DNA from: Paracraurococcus lichenis
GTDB taxonomy: Bacteria > Pseudomonadota > Alphaproteobacteria > Acetobacterales > Acetobacteraceae
Direction of reading: 5' to 3'
NCBI RefSeq assembly: GCF_030657435.1
Contig: NZ_JAUTWS010000035.1
Coordinates: 1-64,000 of the forward strand
Length of the DNA stretch: 64,000 bases
The notes under the pieces were generated by a model. That model ran no database searches. It had not been told where the DNA came from and saw only the letters and a list, made by a program, of their open reading frames with translations. The position numbers were made by a program, and so were the translations under genes. This document shows, one piece after another, positions 61,590-64,000 of the stretch; position 1 is the first letter of the stretch, and every line of letters begins with the position of its first letter.

Positions 61590-62169
61590 AGAGCAACGCA
61601 GCTATGGCGGCCTTGGCTGCAAGCCGGGCCAACTCGCGGCGCATCCGACGAAGATTATTGCCGACGAGGCTGCCTGGGCGGCGCATCTGGCAGCGATCGG
61701 CATCGACCGGCTGGTGGTCACCCCCCGAGCCGGTGCGGATCGCCACACAGCTCTCACCCGTCAGGCCGTTGCACCAGCCTGACCAGCCAGCCATGCCTGG
61801 GAATCCGCCCTGGCTACCGCCCCGTGCCACGAAGGCTCGGCACCGGCGTCTGAACTTCTCGGACCGACACTGAACAGCATTGTTCCTACCAGGTTGGGAA
61901 CACCGCCACAAATCCTCGGCCACTGTTTGCCAAGTGACCTGCAATGCCTGCGGTGGCGGCATTGAAAGCGTGGTCACCGCTGAGGTCTGGGATGCGGCGC
62001 CGAAAGAGGCACGAACAATAAAACATCTCCTGCCCGGCACATCGCAGTGGCATTAGGAATGTCAGCAGGAATGTGAGTGAGTTTGCTTCTGCAGCCGAAA
62101 GCGACGTCCGTGAGGCGGACAGCGCACTCCCAGTAACGCATGGCCCAACACCTACTCGGAAAGCATCTG
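61590..62169. other. Non-coding stretch upstream of the chemosensory genes
   Basis: These 580 bases hold no supported gene. GC drops noticeably between about 61860 and 62120, where AT-rich blocks such as ACAATAAAACAT (near 62014) could include the promoter of the CheY-like gene. A plus-strand frame just after the GGDEF-EAL stop reads YGGLGCKPGQL and ADEAAWAAHLAAIG but is not complete; it may be decayed coding sequence. Confidence 0.4.
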
Positions 62170-62541
62170 GTGAACACCATCCTGACCTCGGATGACTCGG
62201 GCATGATGCTGGCAAGCACCAGCCGCATCCTCCAGAAGGCAGGCTTCTCCGTCGAGGGATGCGCGAACGGCCAAATCACCATCGCCAAGCTCGAGGGCGG
62301 CTCCAAGCCGGAGATCATCTTCACCGACATGCATATGCGCGTACTCGATGGCCTCGGCTTCATCAAGCAGGCAGGCCAACTACCGAGCACCAGGTTCACG
62401 CCAACTGTGGTGCTTGCAACCGAGTCGTCCCAGCAGAAAATGGATAATCTACGTGGCGTGGGAGCGTCGGGTTGGCTGACCAAGCCGACCGGCCCACAAG
62501 TGTTGGTGGCGACCCTCAAGCAACTTCTTCCGCGGGGCTGA
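62170..62541 (+). CDS. CheY-like single-domain response regulator
   Basis: This 123-aa stand-alone receiver domain has the acidic pair Asp8-Asp9 (TSDDS), the phosphoacceptor Asp53 (IIFTDMHM), Thr84 (LATES) and Lys105 (TKP), so all catalytic positions of a receiver are present. GTG 62170 is chosen because it gives the normal CheY start (NTILTSDDS) with GGAAAG 6 nt upstream; ATG 62140 would add ten residues and has no ribosome site. The next gene starts 7 bp after its stop. It probably relays a signal from a CheA not present in the window. Confidence 0.88.
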   Translation: MNTILTSDDSGMMLASTSRILQKAGFSVEGCANGQITIAKLEGGSKPEIIFTDMHMRVLDGLGFIKQAGQLPSTRFTPTVVLATESSQQKMDNLRGVGASGWLTKPTGPQVLVATLKQLLPRG

Positions 62542-62548
62542 AGCGTTG

Positions 62549-62980
62549 ATGAAAAACCAGCATCCGGGCCAGGAGCCCGCCGTCTTCGCCGTACTCGCGG
62601 CGCAAACCGAGGCGCTGCGGGACCGGATCGTGGCCACCACCACGACGCAGGTCGAGTTGCTCTGGCAGGCGGCCGACGCACTCACCCGGCAGGCCGCCCT
62701 GCTCACGCAGTTCGCGGATAAGGGCGCTGCCCCTCAGGCCGACCTCGCCGGATCATGCGAGGCGGCAACGACACTCGGAAACACGCTGGATGAACTCGCC
62801 TTCGTTCAGTCCCAGCGAGCGGACTTGCTGCGGCAGATGGTGGAGGGGATAGTCACGGCGCTCGAGCACATGAGCGCCACCGGCGGAGCCCTCACGATCG
62901 AGCAGCTTGCCAAGCTCTACGTGAGCCAGGACCAGCTCGCAGTGCACGAAGCGATCGTTGGAAGTAGCGGCAAATCATGA
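62549..62980 (+). CDS. Small helical protein with CheZ-like D-x-x-x-Q motif
   Basis: This 143-aa, almost wholly helical protein has no family I can name. Residues 81-110 read DELAFVQSQRADLLRQMVEG and then IVTALEHMSA. Asp92 and Gln96 in DLLRQ match the spacing of the CheZ catalytic DLTGQ (Asp143/Gln147 in E. coli), and the flanking pattern (Q before, hydrophobic M/V and E after) is similar. It sits between a CheY-like gene and a chemoreceptor gene, and its stop overlaps the receptor's ATG (ATGA). A phosphatase role toward the CheY-like protein is an inference. Confidence 0.6.
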   Translation: MKNQHPGQEPAVFAVLAAQTEALRDRIVATTTTQVELLWQAADALTRQAALLTQFADKGAAPQADLAGSCEAATTLGNTLDELAFVQSQRADLLRQMVEGIVTALEHMSATGGALTIEQLAKLYVSQDQLAVHEAIVGSSGKS

Positions 62981-64000
62981 CTGCTCCGTCGTCGCCAAGG
63001 ATGTACCACGCCACCAGACTGTGCCTCGCCGCTTGTGTTGCCGCCGGGCTGGCGGCCGCCGTGTTGCCGGTCACGGCTCCGCTCCTCGGCGCCGCGGTAT
63101 CGGTCCTGGCGATGCTGGTCATCATGCTTGAGCGGCGGCAGCGCCCGAGGCCGGAGGAGCCGGTCGCGGCCACACCGCCCGGCATCAACCCTGCAGAGGT
63201 GATCGGGCCTGGCATCGTCACCTCGCCGCTCGCCCCGACCCGCACGCCGCGCGACCTCGAGACGGCGCTCGGGCTGTTCGGCTCGGTCATCATCAACGAG
63301 GTGGACACATCGGTCCGTTCCGCACTCAATGAAAACCAGCAGATGCGCGAGATGGCCGAGGAGATGGCACTGGCATCCAGTCAGGCGCGCGAGCAGTTCA
63401 GGCTTTCCATCGGCCGCGCCGTCACGGCGGAATCCGACATCGAGCAACTCAAGAGCTACGGCGAGGAACTGACCGGATCAATCGACCTCGTGACTTCGGA
63501 GGTCCGCAATTCGATCGCCACGATCAGGGCGGCGGCCGAGCAGACTGTGACGACGCGTCGGTCCATCGAAACCATGTCAGAGCTGTCGCGCAGCATGTCA
63601 GAGATCCTCGCCGCGATCGGCGACATCTCGCGGCAAACACGGATGCTGGCATTAAACGCCACCATCGAGGCAGCGCGGGCAGGCGAGGCGGGGCGCGGCT
63701 TCGCAGTCGTGGCAGGCGAGGTCAAGCAGCTCGCGCACCAGACGGCCGAGGCGACCACGGTCATCAACAGCAAGCTGGAGGAGCTGACGGGCACAGTGCA
63801 GGCAAGTGTCGCCGCACTGCAAAGCCTTGTTGCGACCGTGACATCCGTCGACAGCGCGAGCAATACGATCAGCCAGGCCATAGCCCGGCAGGACACGCTC
63901 ACGACGCAGGTCAAGGCCAGCCTCGATGCAATGCACGGGACGGTCTATGATCTGGCACGCGAAATACGAGAGGCGGCCCAGATCGCTGCCAATAGCGGCT
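62977..64000 (+). CDS. Methyl-accepting chemotaxis protein, truncated by the window end
   Basis: The first 341 residues are present and the frame is open to the last base. Two hydrophobic segments near the N-terminus (about 14-31 and 34-50) are joined by only a few residues, so there is no periplasmic ligand domain. A Pro-rich linker and a long coiled coil follow. The signalling hairpin is recognisable from QTRMLALNATIEAARAGEAG and RGFAVVAGEVKQLA. Codon use is less GC-biased than in the core genes and includes a TTA at 63652. It overlaps the preceding gene by 4 bp. Confidence 0.93.
   Translation, partial: MTAPSSPRMYHATRLCLAACVAAGLAAAVLPVTAPLLGAAVSVLAMLVIMLERRQRPRPEEPVAATPPGINPAEVIGPGIVTSPLAPTRTPRDLETALGLFGSVIINEVDTSVRSALNENQQMREMAEEMALASSQAREQFRLSIGRAVTAESDIEQLKSYGEELTGSIDLVTSEVRNSIATIRAAAEQTVTTRRSIETMSELSRSMSEILAAIGDISRQTRMLALNATIEAARAGEAGRGFAVVAGEVKQLAHQTAEATTVINSKLEELTGTVQASVAALQSLVATVTSVDSASNTISQAIARQDTLTTQVKASLDAMHGTVYDLAREIREAAQIAANSG

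Overview
The window is about 70% GC chromosomal DNA with dense genes and short intergenic gaps. Gene content points to an alphaproteobacterium of the Acetobacteraceae/Roseomonas type: a split mdh-sucCD-sucAB block, an hpnIJKL hopanoid set, two orphan Bug/TctC tripartite-transporter binding proteins, a cyanide-insensitive bd oxidase with a DUF2474 peptide, and a PQQ-type sugar dehydrogenase paired with a c4-type cytochrome. The taxonomic placement is inferred from gene content and base composition only.

Layout. 1-8.7 kb: a tRNA-Ala(GGC) with its terminator, the two subunits of a 3-oxoacid CoA-transferase, a DUF4149 membrane protein divergent from a FAD amino-acid oxidoreductase, a Tat-exported bicupin oxalate decarboxylase, ahcY with an AT-rich palindrome in its upstream region, and the PQQ dehydrogenase/diheme cytochrome pair. 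8.7-15.8 kb: one minus-strand operon for amide uptake and hydrolysis (formamidase, Urt/Fmd-type ABC transporter of five genes, amidase). 16-19.5 kb: a Bug receptor, a 2OG-Fe(II) oxygenase, zapE and a small secreted protein. 19.7-27.8 kb: TCA cycle genes mdh, sucC, sucD, sucA, sucB, with intrinsic terminators that split them into units; no lpd follows sucB.

27.9-37.9 kb: an SDR, a DUF1330 protein, a polytopic membrane protein, an ACT-like peptide, the cydAB-DUF2474 oxidase operon (cydA carries a three-copy 57-bp repeat at its 3' end), a tightly overlapping TauE/SafE-TIGR02186-USP operon, and two small envelope proteins. 37.9-45.4 kb: mlaA divergent from hpnI, then hpnJ, a truncated SPFH-like gene on the other strand, hpnK, a DUF3429 gene and hpnL. 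Together these act on outer-membrane lipid asymmetry and on decoration of the hopanoid head group. 45.6-53.5 kb: a second Bug receptor, an SDR and a complete heavy-metal RND efflux system (adaptor, pump, outer-membrane factor). 53.5-57.6 kb: a DUF6481 coiled-coil protein, SelO, a class II aldolase and a TauD-type dioxygenase.

The right end (57.6-64 kb) differs from the rest. It has long gene-poor stretches, a probable decayed IS4-type transposase, lower local GC, and signalling genes: a two-PAS GGDEF-EAL protein, then a CheY-like receiver, a small helical protein with a CheZ-like D-x-x-x-Q motif, and a chemoreceptor that runs off the window. This looks like an accessory signalling module. The CheY/CheZ-like/chemoreceptor trio is the least familiar unit in the window.
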